The notes under the pieces were generated by a model. The model had not been told where the DNA came from, did no database searches, and saw nothing but the letters and a program-made list of their open reading frames with translations. Made by a program: the position numbers and the translations under genes. From Archivesica marissinica (lineage: Eukaryota; Mollusca; Bivalvia; Venerida; Vesicomyidae), in NCBI GenBank assembly GCA_014843695.1, contig CM026386.1, forward strand, positions 18,217,811 through 18,281,810: DNA of 64,000 nt. Reading direction: 5' to 3'. This document shows positions 1 through 8,212 of this stretch, piece by piece. How positions within the stretch are numbered: position 1 is the stretch's first letter; every line of letters begins with the position of its first letter.

Positions 1-2115
1 TGATGGTTCCTGCAGTAGTGGTGTAGATATTGTACTAGGTTACCGAACATGTGATGGTTCCTGCAGTAGTGGTGTAGATATTGTACTATGTTACCGAACA
101 TGTGATGGTTCCTGCAGTAGTGGTGTAGATATTGTACTATGTTACCGAACATGTGATGGTTCCTGCAGTAGTGGTGTATATATTGTACTATGTTACCGAA
201 CATGTGATGGTTCCTGCAGTAGTGGTGTAGATATTGTACTATGTTACCGAACAAATGATGGTTCCTGCAGTAGTGGTGTAGATATTGTACTATGTTACCG
301 AACATGTGATGGTTCCTGCAGTAGTGGTGTAGATATTGTACTATGTTACCGAACATGTGATGGTTCCTGCAGTAGTGGTGTAGATATTGTACTATGTTAC
401 AGAACATGTGATGGTTCTTGCAGTAGTGGTGTAGATATTGTACTATGTTACCGAACATGTGATGGTTCCTGCAGTAGTGGTGTAGATATTGTACTATGTT
501 ACCGAACATGCGATGGTTCTGGTTCTTGCAGTAGTGGGGTAGATATTGTACTATGTTACCGAACATGTGATGGTTCCTGCAGTAGTGGTGTAGATATTGT
601 ACTATGTTACCGAACATGTGATGGTTCTGGTTCCTGCAGTAGTGGTGTAGATATTGTACTAGGTTACCGAACATGTGATGGTTCCTGCAGTAGTGGTGTA
701 GATATTGTACTATGTTACCGAACATGTGATGGTTCTGGTTCCTGCAGTAGTGGTGTAGATATTGTACTATGTTACCGAACATGTGATATTTCCTGCAGTA
801 GTGGTGTAGATATTGTACTATGTTACCGAACATGTGATGGTTCTGGTTCCTGCAGTAGTGGTGTAGATATTGTACCAGGTTACCGAACATGTGATGGTTC
901 CTACAGTAGTGGTGTAGATATTGTACTATGTTACCGAACATGTGATGGTTCCTGCAGTAGTGGTGTAGATATTGTACTATGTTACCAAACATGTGATGGT
1001 TCCTGCAGTAGTGGTGTAGATATTGTACTATGCTACCGAACATGTGATGGTTCCTGCAGTAGTGGTGTAGATATTGTACTATGTTACCGAACATGTGATG
1101 GTTGCTGCAGTAGTGGTGTAGATATTGTACTATGTTACCGAACATGTGATGGTTCCTGCAGTAGTGGTGTAGATATTGTACTATGTTACCGAACATGTGA
1201 TGGTTCCTGCAGTAGTGGTGTAGATATTGTACTATGTTACCGAACATGTGATGGTTCCTGCAGTAGTGGTGTAGATATTGTACTATGTTACCGAACATGT
1301 GATGGTTCCTGCAGTAGTGGTGTAGATATTGTACTATGTTACCGAACATGTGATGGTTCCTGCAGTAGTGGTGTAGATATTGTACTATGTTACCGAACAT
1401 GTGATGGTTGCTGCAGTAGTGGTGTAGATATTGTACTATGTTACCGAACATGTGATGGTTCCTGCAGTAGTGGTGTAGATATTGTACTAGGTTACCGAAT
1501 ATGTGATGGTTCCTGCAGTAGTGGTGTATATATTGTACTATGTTACCGAACATGTGATGGTTCCTGCAGTAGTGGTGTAGATATTGTACTATGTTACCAA
1601 ACATGTGATGGTTCCTGTAGTAGTGGTGTAGATATTGTATTATGTTACCGAACATGTGATGGTTCCTGCAGTAGTGGTGTAGATATTGTACTATGTTACC
1701 GAACATGTGATGGTTCCTGCAGTAGTGGTGTAGATATTGTACTATGTTACCGAACATGTGATGGTTCCTGCAGTAGTGGTGTAGATATTGTACTATGTTA
1801 CCGAACATGTGATGGCTCCTGCAGTAGTGGTGTAGATATTGTACTATGTTACCGAACATGTGATGGTTCCTGCAGTAGTGGTGTAGATATTGTACTATGT
1901 TACCGAACATGTGATGGTTCCTGCAGTAGTGGTGTAGATATTTTACTATGTTACCGAACATGTGATGATTCCTGCAGTAGTGGTGTAGATATTGTACTAT
2001 GTTACCGAACATGTGATGGTTCCTGCAGTAGTGGTGTAGATATTGTACTATGTTACCGAACATGTGATGGTTCCTGTAGTAGTGGTGTAGATATTGTACT
2101 ATGTTACCGAACATG
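1..2115 (-). repeat. 51-base tandem array, open in the mannosidase reading frame
   Basis: There are 41 complete units plus a 24-base part unit. Every unit is 51 bases except four of 57 (starting at 511, 619, 727 and 835), which carry the same 6-base insertion. On the minus strand, in the frame of exon 12, each unit reads GNIVQYLHHYCRNHHMF with no stop through to the window edge. The first unit grows directly out of the exon, whose RNHHMFGN resembles the RxHHxxGN stretch found at this place in the beta-mannosidase family. It may be a coding expansion of about 705 codons, or an array spanning an exon-intron junction with a repeated GTACAA or GTAACA donor. The sequence alone does not decide. Confidence 0.9.
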
Positions 2116-2287
2116 TGGTGATTCCTGTAGTCATTAAGATCAGACCAGTAGTCCATGTCGTCCTGGTTATAGACTGGTTCAAGCGTCTCCATGCTGGGAA
2201 ACGACTGAAGTCCATACTCTGAGCACATTCTGGGGATTCGGAACTGGTTGGGGTCGTAGAACGGAGCCAAGTATTTATACTCGTGAA
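2116..2287 (-). CDS. MANBA: Beta-mannosidase exon 12 (catalytic nucleophile)
   Basis: The acceptor TTTACAG precedes the exon, which enters in phase 1 and continues YGDIHEYKYLAPFYDPNQF from exon 11. It contains RMCSEYGLQSFPSMETLEPV; the Glu of SEYG is the GH2 nucleophile. The 3' limit is uncertain: the frame stays open into the 51-base array, and possible donors (GTAACA, GTACAA) lie in every repeat unit. The end given here is the edge of the unique sequence. Confidence 0.88.
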
Positions 2288-2330
2288 CTGTAAATAGTGA
2301 ATGTTGAATAACATGATAAATTAGTTAACT

Positions 2331-2402
2331 GATTGGGGTCGTAGAACGGAATCAAGTATTTATACTCGTGAACTGTAAATAGTGAATGTTGAATAAAATT
2401 AT
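2331..2402 (-). repeat. Truncated duplicate of the exon 12 acceptor end
   Basis: This segment repeats about 2246-2320: the end of intron 11 with its TTTACAG acceptor and the first 30 or so coding bases (HEYKYL.PFYDPN). It lies 85 bases upstream in the transcript. Using this acceptor and reading on would add 85 bases and shift the frame, so it is a decoy or poison acceptor rather than an exon. Confidence 0.8.
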
Positions 2403-2614
2403 AAATAAGTTAACCAAACCAAAAGCGCAATTTCTACGTTAGCCTGTTTCTAATTATACATTCGTACTGCACGTTCACCCATCGATGCTAATAGGAATTA
2501 GCGCTGGTAGCGAGTCATTCGTGAAACCGGTTACAAGTCAATATTTTACAGCGTGTACATACTATTATATATATATAATATATATTATTTATTTGTTTTT
2601 GTGGTTTAAAGTTG
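2403..2614. other. Intron 11 sequence, nothing recognised
   Basis: AT-rich intron sequence with a short TATATA run near 2565. No ORF, RNA or repeat signature is recognised. Confidence 0.5.
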
Positions 2615-2915
2615 CACCAACAGCTTAGGGTCCGCCTCCATGGTCGAGTGGTTAAGGTCGCTGACTTGTATACCACTGTAACCTATCATCACTGATGGTC
2701 ATGGATTCGAGCCCCGTTTAGACCGTGTCTCATTTATATGAAAAAGTTGGCAGTTTCTTACGGAGGTTGGTGCACCCAAGTACTGGTTAACCGCTGGAGC
2801 CTGCCAAGGAAAGGTGCTGTTAGGTAAACTGCCCGCCGGCGATATAGCCCAAAATGGTGCTGATGCAGGCGTAAAACCCGAAATATAACATATAACATGT
2901 AACATAACAGCTTAG
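2615..2915 (+). mobile_element. tRNA-derived SINE, family D (class-II tRNA-like head)
   Basis: The head has an A-box-like TGGTCGAGTGGTTAAGG and a B-box-like GGATTCGAGCCCC separated by a long variable region, as in Ser/Leu-type tRNAs. The body contains AGTACTGGTTAACCGCTGG, and the element ends in an ACATATAACATGTAACATAA tail. Related copies are at 5556-5793 and 7440-7600 on the minus strand. A fragment of another dispersed family (CTATTATTGGTGGAGGAAG) follows at 2920-3010. Confidence 0.75.
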
Positions 2916-3369
2916 GACAAATGGCGACTGCTATTATTGGTGGAGGAAGACCCAAGCATTACTGCACGCATGACTGTACACACGGGTAGAACCATCGACA
3001 TGCCGCGAGCCAGCATGATAACTTTCTCACATGATAGAAATCGATACCCACAGTGGGATTCGAACCTACAGCGGTGATGGGCGCTTTAACCACTCGGCCA
3101 AACAAATTGAAGGAATATAATAAAGTAATAATGACTTTCTATTGTTGAGGGACTCTAAATATTTCTAAAAAAATAAGGTACGAATTTCTATTTTATAATT
3201 ATGTCCATGCATGAGTGCACTGTGAACTTTGTGTATTCCATGCCCGGGATTCCCATGCATGAATGGCGAATAATTTGGATAGCAATGACGTATCTAAGGA
3301 CCGCTATTTCACGATGACGTCACGCAATGTTTAACGCAGGATATGGGGTGGACATTGGTATCATACATA

Positions 3370-3690
3370 TGGCGATGTTACTAAAACACGGTTTTTGATA
3401 AACATAATAATAATAATAATATACCGGATGCCCATATGAGCGACGCATCCTGAAGAGATTAGTCATTTTAAATGTTCGAGGATAATGCAATGATACAGAC
3501 AGAGACCCATTCCAGAGTCTCCTCTGGTTCTTTTATGTGCACGGTGTAAAGCACCGACACGAGACCTCGGTTTAACGTCCCATCTGAAATTCTGTTAATT
3601 TTATTAGGGTCAGACGGGGGGTCGAACATGCGATCTCTGGATTACCAGTCCAGCGTGTTACCACTGCACTACAGATCCGTCTGTCTACAA
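3370..3690 (-). mobile_element. tRNA-derived SINE, family C
   Basis: The minus strand shows a tRNA-like head (GTAGTGCAGTGGTAACACGC, B box GTTCGA-like), the body phrase AACCAGAGGAGACTCTGGAA, and a tail ending near a TAATAATAATAAT run at 3400. It is one of at least seven copies in this window and its 5' end touches exon 11. Confidence 0.8.
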
Positions 3691-3746
3691 CACGAGTGCA
3701 ACAGAACAGGAGACGGTATTGAGAAATGTAAAATTCGGTGACCTAC

Positions 3747-3888
3747 TGTCGCCATAAAGTGTACTCCACGGTTGCTTGGCAACCCACCCTTCTCTTTCTG
3801 TTTCTATGCCGTTTGAAGGACTTGATGAAAGAAATGGGCGACTGGTGTCTTCTTGTAATACGACGCTACGAACAATGTCTCTGTACAA
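3747..3888 (-). CDS. MANBA: Beta-mannosidase exon 11
   Basis: Acceptor TTGTAG, phase 0 in; donor GTAGGT after GAC A, phase 1 out; 142 bases. It reads LYRDIVRSVVLQEDTSRPFL, then SSSPSNGIETEREGWVAKQP and YGD, matching the SRPFxxSSPxNG segment between the two catalytic glutamates of GH2 beta-mannosidases. A GTCACC donor two codons later would leave the wrong phase for exon 12. Confidence 0.93.
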
Positions 3889-4092
3889 CTACAACATGGA
3901 ATCGAAATGTTTTGCTTTACGTCAAGACGAATTTGCCACGGCACGTGGCATTATTTTGAAGTGATTAGAAAATAGTGAAAAACACTTTCAATCTAACTTT
4001 TAAGAATATGCAATTACTATTTGAATGACTACAGATGCATACCAATTATATACATTGTAGTTATGTGTTAAAGAGATGTAAGTAATTTTACA

Positions 4093-4355
4093 AGGGATGG
4101 CAACGAATAGCTTACTCCTCAATCCTACATGTATATACATATTATGTATACTAGACTATGTATATTCAAAGAAAGAAATATTGTTTAAACTAAAAAACTA
4201 ACGAGTAGCGATTTTGCTATCGAAAAGGTATTCGAATATTCGAATATTCGATAGAATTCTATCAAAAACTTATTTCTGCTTTACGCGTAAACGTCATCTT
4301 CTTCCCGTAATGACATGCAAATATGACGAATATTCGAATATTCGTTGCCATCCCT
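4093..4355. mobile_element. MITE-like element with AGGGATGGCAACGAATA termini
   Basis: The left end AGGGATGGCAACGAATA and right end TATTCGTTGCCATCCCT are exact inverted repeats 263 bases apart. The interior holds palindromic ATTCGAATATTCGAATATTC runs and no ORF. It lies in mannosidase intron 10 and is a non-autonomous DNA-transposon-like repeat. No clear target-site duplication is seen. Confidence 0.75.
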
Positions 4356-4424
4356 AAATTATACACACATTTTGACTAGATAGCATAGCACATAGTACTA
4401 CTGTGGACATCCATTAATTATTTG

Positions 4425-4605
4425 TTTAATATATACAAATGTATTTAGCTCGATTGCGAACCATGTTCTTACAACTTATATTGATCAGTCTCGAAATCTT
4501 ATTCCTGATGGAATCCATCGCCATGATGGACAGAGGAGAGGCATTGTAGAATTAAAATGCCTTGCCTAAGGGCATACTCGTAACGGCTCCAGCTGAGTTA
4601 CAGCT
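4425..4605 (-). mobile_element. SINE family B, 3' part
   Basis: The reverse complement carries the family body (GGAATGAGG-like phrase, GTAAGAACTTG, GAGCTAAAATAAAT tail) shared with 36569-36797 and 44464-44693, but the tRNA-like head is missing or eroded. Confidence 0.65.
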
Positions 4606-4789
4606 TGTTTCCATGTGTTTGGGATATAAAGTCACAATAAAGTAGGTCATATTACGATCCTCCGGCTATTATTGGTGGAGGAAGCCCGCGGTTGACCCTT
4701 CCAGCAGTATTTCAGATACGGACGGACACCCGGATATCTAAATCCATTGATACATATATACAAATGTACGTGCAAGTATCAACACTGTG

Positions 4790-5040
4790 GCTGTCCAATT
4801 AGTGCAGTTGTTAGTGCGCTCGCTTCTCACCAATGCAAACCGGGTTCGATCCTCGGACCGGGAAGTATGTGAGATGGTATGTTGGTCGCCAGATCGGACA
4901 TGTGGGTTTTCTCCGGGTAATCCGGTTTCCTTCCACGCGAATGACCACATTTACGCTATCATCCGCGCCAACGAGAGTGATTAATATCAGTTGTTAAAAC
5001 TTGCTTCGCAATCGTTGTAAAATAAATAAAAGTTTAAACT
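4790..5040 (+). mobile_element. tRNA-derived SINE, family A (full length)
   Basis: The head has an A-box-like TTAGTGCAGTTGTTAGTGCG and B box GGGTTCGATCCTCGG. The body contains GGTCGCCAGATCGGAC and ends in CTTGCTTCGCAATCGTTGTA followed by AAATAAATAAA. Other copies are at 42950, 44812, 46402, 48530, 49699 and 52235. Confidence 0.82.
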
Positions 5041-5390
5041 ATCAACACTGTAATGAATGTAGCGTGTAAGTATAGATCAGGGTTCATTCTAGGTCAGAAT
5101 GTTTGGGAAAAGTGAGAAACAGCGTGATCGCTTCCTTAAATGGTGTTCTTTAATATACTGCAAAATAGGGTTAAAATGCACAGTACAACCATTAAATACA
5201 ACATTTGAATAGAAGGAGTGATTTATAATGGGCCAGTGTATCTTACTAGACACAATTCTGTTTGAAAATTGTAAAAACCAAAACAATTTTTTTCATGGAG
5301 AAGTGGGGCCCCCAGAGGGCGAAGTCAGGGTCTCTAGGGCAACAATTACGCCCACATCGCCCTCTAGAATGATCCCTGTCTAAGATATAC
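5041..5390. other. Intron 10 sequence with a short hairpin
   Basis: No gene is seen. AGAGGGCGA at about 5313 and TCGCCCTCT at about 5357 form an inverted repeat a few tens of bases before exon 10 in genomic order, on the donor side of that exon. Nothing else is recognised. Confidence 0.5.
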
Positions 5391-5519
5391 CTTCAAATAA
5401 TCGGATTCATATCTGGTATAGTTGATGTCTGTACCGTACCAGTCCTGCCTCAATGCCTTCTCATTCTCATTGTTACCACTAAGGACCACGACTGACGGAT
5501 GGTACTTCAACCTCCTAAC
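5391..5519 (-). CDS. MANBA: Beta-mannosidase exon 10 (catalytic acid/base)
   Basis: Acceptor ATCATCCAG, donor AAG/GTATAT, phase 0 at both ends, 129 bases. It reads VRRLKYHPSVVVLSGNNENE and onward to ESDYLK. The first Glu after NN (about residue 454) is the GH2 acid/base. The residue before SGNNE is Leu, where characterised beta-mannosidases usually have Trp. Confidence 0.95.
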
Positions 5520-5555
5520 CTGGATGATACAACCAAGGATGAACTGATGTTCCAC

Positions 5556-5793
5556 GTAATTGTTTGTTTGTTCGGGTTTTACGCCTGCAGCAGCGCCATA
5601 TTTGGCTATATCGCCGCCGGGCAGTTTGAATGAGACACGGCATGAGTGCGGCTCGATTGCTCGCCCATATGGTTTACCGGCGGCGAGGGTAAATAAACGG
5701 AATCATCATCGCGGCTCGATCCCGTGACCATCAGTGGTGATACGTTACGGTGGTATACTAGTCAGCGACATTAACCACTCGACCACGGAGGCA
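5556..5793 (-). mobile_element. SINE family D, inverted copy
   Basis: The minus strand shows the same tRNA-like head (GTCGAGTGGTTAATGTCGCT) and a body with GTAAACCATATGGGCGAGC-like phrases. It has the opposite orientation to the copy at 2615. Its head end is joined directly to the tetranucleotide repeat. Confidence 0.68.
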
Positions 5794-5944
5794 GTCAGAC
5801 TGACTGACTGACTGACTGACTGACTGACTGACTGACTGACTGACTGACTGACTGACTGACTGACTGACTGACTGACTGACTGACTGACTGACTGACTGAC
5901 TGACTGACTGACTGACTGACTGACTGACTGACTGACTGACTGAT
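5793..5944. repeat. (ACTG)n tetranucleotide microsatellite
   Basis: About 38 nearly perfect ACTG units in intron 9, starting at the SINE head. The Ser-Val-Ser-Gln reading frame through it is a repeat artefact. Confidence 0.95.
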
Positions 5945-6055
5945 TCTGACTGCCAAATCTGCAACAAAGATCGGGGGCCAGGATTAAATTATATACGCTA
6001 TAAATAGTTTTCCTGGGGACGACCCCCGGACCCTCCCCCTCCCGTCTTAAGTTTT
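5945..6055. repeat. Dispersed repeat fragment, paired with 50205-50330
   Basis: TATACGCTATAAATAGTTTT followed by CCTGGGGACGACCCCCGGAC is found in reverse complement at 50215-50285. It is an uncharacterised dispersed family with no coding content. Confidence 0.6.
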
Positions 6056-6193
6056 AAGTTGGCATACACATCGTCTAAGACTGCATATGTATATATATTT
6101 ACCATTTCTACTACGGTTATGTGACGAGAATACTTTGTTACATGTGCAATGTTGCATCTTTGCAGACACCTATATATAAATATATATCCTCAC

Positions 6194-6331
6194 CTGGTGC
6201 GTCACTTCCGCTCTAACCGACTCCAGAAACTGCTCATCTGTCGGGTACATGGCGCATGCGAACATGAAATCTTGCCATATCATAATGCCAAGCTCATCCG
6301 CTATCTCATAGAACATGTCGAACTCATATAT
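6194..6331 (-). CDS. MANBA: Beta-mannosidase exon 9
   Basis: Acceptor CTCCGCAG, donor CAG/GTGAGG, phase 0 at both ends, 138 bases. It reads [35 protein letters not shown] and [11 protein letters not shown], the strongly conserved [12 protein letters not shown] strand of the catalytic barrel. A truncated copy of its first codons lies 263 bases upstream in the transcript. Confidence 0.95.
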
Positions 6332-6417
6332 CTGCGGAGAAGGGGAGAACATGAGCACGGTGAGATTTCGCTGTGAGATAAGATAAGCTGGGCTAGGATA
6401 GCATCAGATTGAACAAG

Positions 6418-6573
6418 TTAGCCTGGGTGCAAGTCTGTCGGTTTTTCCCTTTTTAACTTCTGGAAAGATGACATGTTCAGAAACTCAATACGGCCCAATT
6501 AATAGTCTCGGTGTTAAATATATATTTATTTGACTAACCAGGCAACATATATCGACGCTTGTTCTCAGGCTAA
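6418..6573. mobile_element. MITE with TTAGCCTGG...AGGCTAA ends and 7-base target duplication
   Basis: The left end TTAGCCTGGGTGCAAG and the right end TTGTTCTCAGGCTAA are imperfect inverted repeats. GAACAAG lies directly on both sides (6411-6417 and 6574-6580). The interior phrase CAATACGGCCCAATTAATAG recurs at 46123-46302 and 46955-47043. It has no ORF and sits between exon 9 and its truncated duplicate. Confidence 0.8.
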
Positions 6574-6650
6574 GAACAAGTCGAATTCATATATCTGCGG
6601 AGAAGGGAGAAAATGAGCACGGTGATATTTCGCTATGAGAAAAGATCGGA
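6574..6650 (-). pseudogene. Truncated duplicate of exon 9 with acceptor
   Basis: This repeats about 6311-6385: the end of intron 8, the CTCCGCAG acceptor (AG at 6595-6596) and the first codons, IYEFD. It then runs into the MITE, giving LFLA and a TGA after nine codons. The acceptor is intact, so splicing into it from exon 8 (phase 0) would end translation. Confidence 0.78.
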
Positions 6651-6790
6651 TAAGATCGGATATGCTCGGATTAAATAGGATATGCTCGGATAAGATCGGA
6701 TAAGATCGGATATGCTCGGATAATATCGGATATGCTCGGATAAGATCGGATATGCTCGGACAGGATCGGGTAGGATCTGATTGGATAAGA
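6643..6790. repeat. GGATATGCTCGGATAAGATC tandem repeat
   Basis: About seven imperfect units built from GGATAAGATC and GGATATGCTC blocks, in intron 8. No coding role is seen. Confidence 0.85.
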
Positions 6791-6845
6791 TAATCAACGT
6801 CTCGTCAATGTACAAAACAAGACATCGTATAAAATCAAATATTTG

Positions 6846-7130
6846 TACAACGCCACTCCAGTGGTCACACACTGGACTGGTAAGCAAGGGATCGCAGGTT
6901 CGATCCCCCGTCTGAGCCTAATATAATTAACAGTCTTTCAGATGGGACTTTAAACCGAGGTCTTGTGTCGGTGCTTTACACCGTGCACGTAAAAGAACCA
7001 GAGGAGACTCTGGAATGAGTCTCTGTCTGTATCATTGCACTATCCTCCAAAAATCTAAAAATTACTAATCTCTTCAGGAGGCGTCGTTCATATGGGCAAC
7101 CGATAGCGACGATAAATAAACGTAAAACAC
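6846..7130 (+). mobile_element. SINE family C, plus-strand copy
   Basis: The head contains CTGGACTGGTAAGCAAGGGA and B box GGTTCGATCCCCC. The body AACCAGAGGAGACTCTGGAA is followed by TCTTCAGGAGGCGTCGTTCA and a GATAAATAAACGTAAAA tail. It lies in intron 8. Confidence 0.82.
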
Positions 7131-7439
7131 CATGTCACTCTGTACAGTCATACGCGAGACAAATGACACATGCTCAAATGAACATACGAATGTGACGGGC
7201 ATTGCTAATCCTGATAAGCCATTACAATAGTCTCACATAGTGATCATTCAATTATAATACCGTATTATACGGCTTTCTGTTTGAAGTTATTGGAAGATAT
7301 TACGGACTATGCTGTTCTCGTGTGATGATTTATAAAAGTCAAAATTATGAGTTTAAACAAAACTATTCATTGTGGTACTAAGACGGCTGTCGTGACGTCA
7401 TACCGTTGTACTTGCAGTCCATTTAATAACTTTTAATTT
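7131..7439. other. Intron 8 sequence, nothing recognised
   Basis: AT-rich with no coding, RNA or repeat signature that I can support. Confidence 0.4.
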
Positions 7440-7600
7440 TTTTTTTATATTTAAGTTTATTTAACGTCGCTACCGGTTTCCCATTTGAGCGACGTGCAGT
7501 TTACCTAACAACACCTTTCCTGGGCAGGCTCCAGCGGTTAACCAGTACTTGGTGCACCAACCTCCGTAAGAAACTGCCAACTTTTTCATATAAATGATTA
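7440..7600 (-). mobile_element. SINE family D, 3' part
   Basis: The reverse complement contains AGTACTGGTTAACCGCTGGA and GAAAAAGTTGGCAGTTTCTT as at 2740-2830, without the tRNA-like head. Confidence 0.6.
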
Positions 7601-7910
7601 ATATTGGACTGCTTTCAACAGTATTATATTAAATCCTACGCGTAAATGTAAGAAGTTAACAATTTGAATTAGTAGGATCTTGCTATATACGGTGTGTTTT
7701 AAGTAAAATATTGGCACATATTCGAAAAATGGTAAAAATATGTTCCTATATTTCTCAGCAAAACATGCATCTCAATATCGACATCCAAACTTTTCCAGGG
7801 GGAAACAAACCCGAATTCCCAATCTAAATGCTGTCTACACATATATCAAAGCCAAGCTACGCCCCTGAAGGACCATGGTGGAAAAGTTATGTAGTATAAG
7901 AGATACTCAC

Positions 7911-8077
7911 TCCGCCGCCCCAGACTCTTAGTGTATTCATGTGAACATCGGCTGCTGATTTAAGGTAGTTATACACCCTGTCTTTGGTTACTCGCTCTAG
8001 GAATGCATCAGCTGGAATCCAGTTTGATCCCTTCAGAAAGATTGCCTGTCCGTTTATTCGGAAGTAAAATGAACGAC
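7911..8077 (-). CDS. MANBA: Beta-mannosidase exon 8
   Basis: Acceptor TTGTAG, phase 1 in; donor GGA/GTGAGT, phase 0 out; 167 bases. It reads [20 protein letters not shown], then [19 protein letters not shown] and [14 protein letters not shown]. [21 protein letters not shown] and NTLRVWGGG are family hallmarks at the start of the (beta/alpha)8 barrel. Confidence 0.96.
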
Positions 8078-8212
8078 CTACAATGCATGCAAAATAACAT
8101 GGGGGAAATGAGGGAGAAATGGTCATAATCACTACCCAGGTTCGTGCAATACGGATAGAGTACGTCGTCACACGATCGCATTTAGCATTATGCCCGCCTC
8201 ACACGAGTTTAT

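Noticed and set aside
1..2115. CRISPR array
   Set aside because: Units are contiguous without unique spacers, the DNA is eukaryotic, and the repeat is an exon-derived minisatellite; the same applies to the other arrays.
5758..5967. Ser-Val-Ser-Gln repeat protein
   Set aside because: Translation of the ACTG tetranucleotide repeat.
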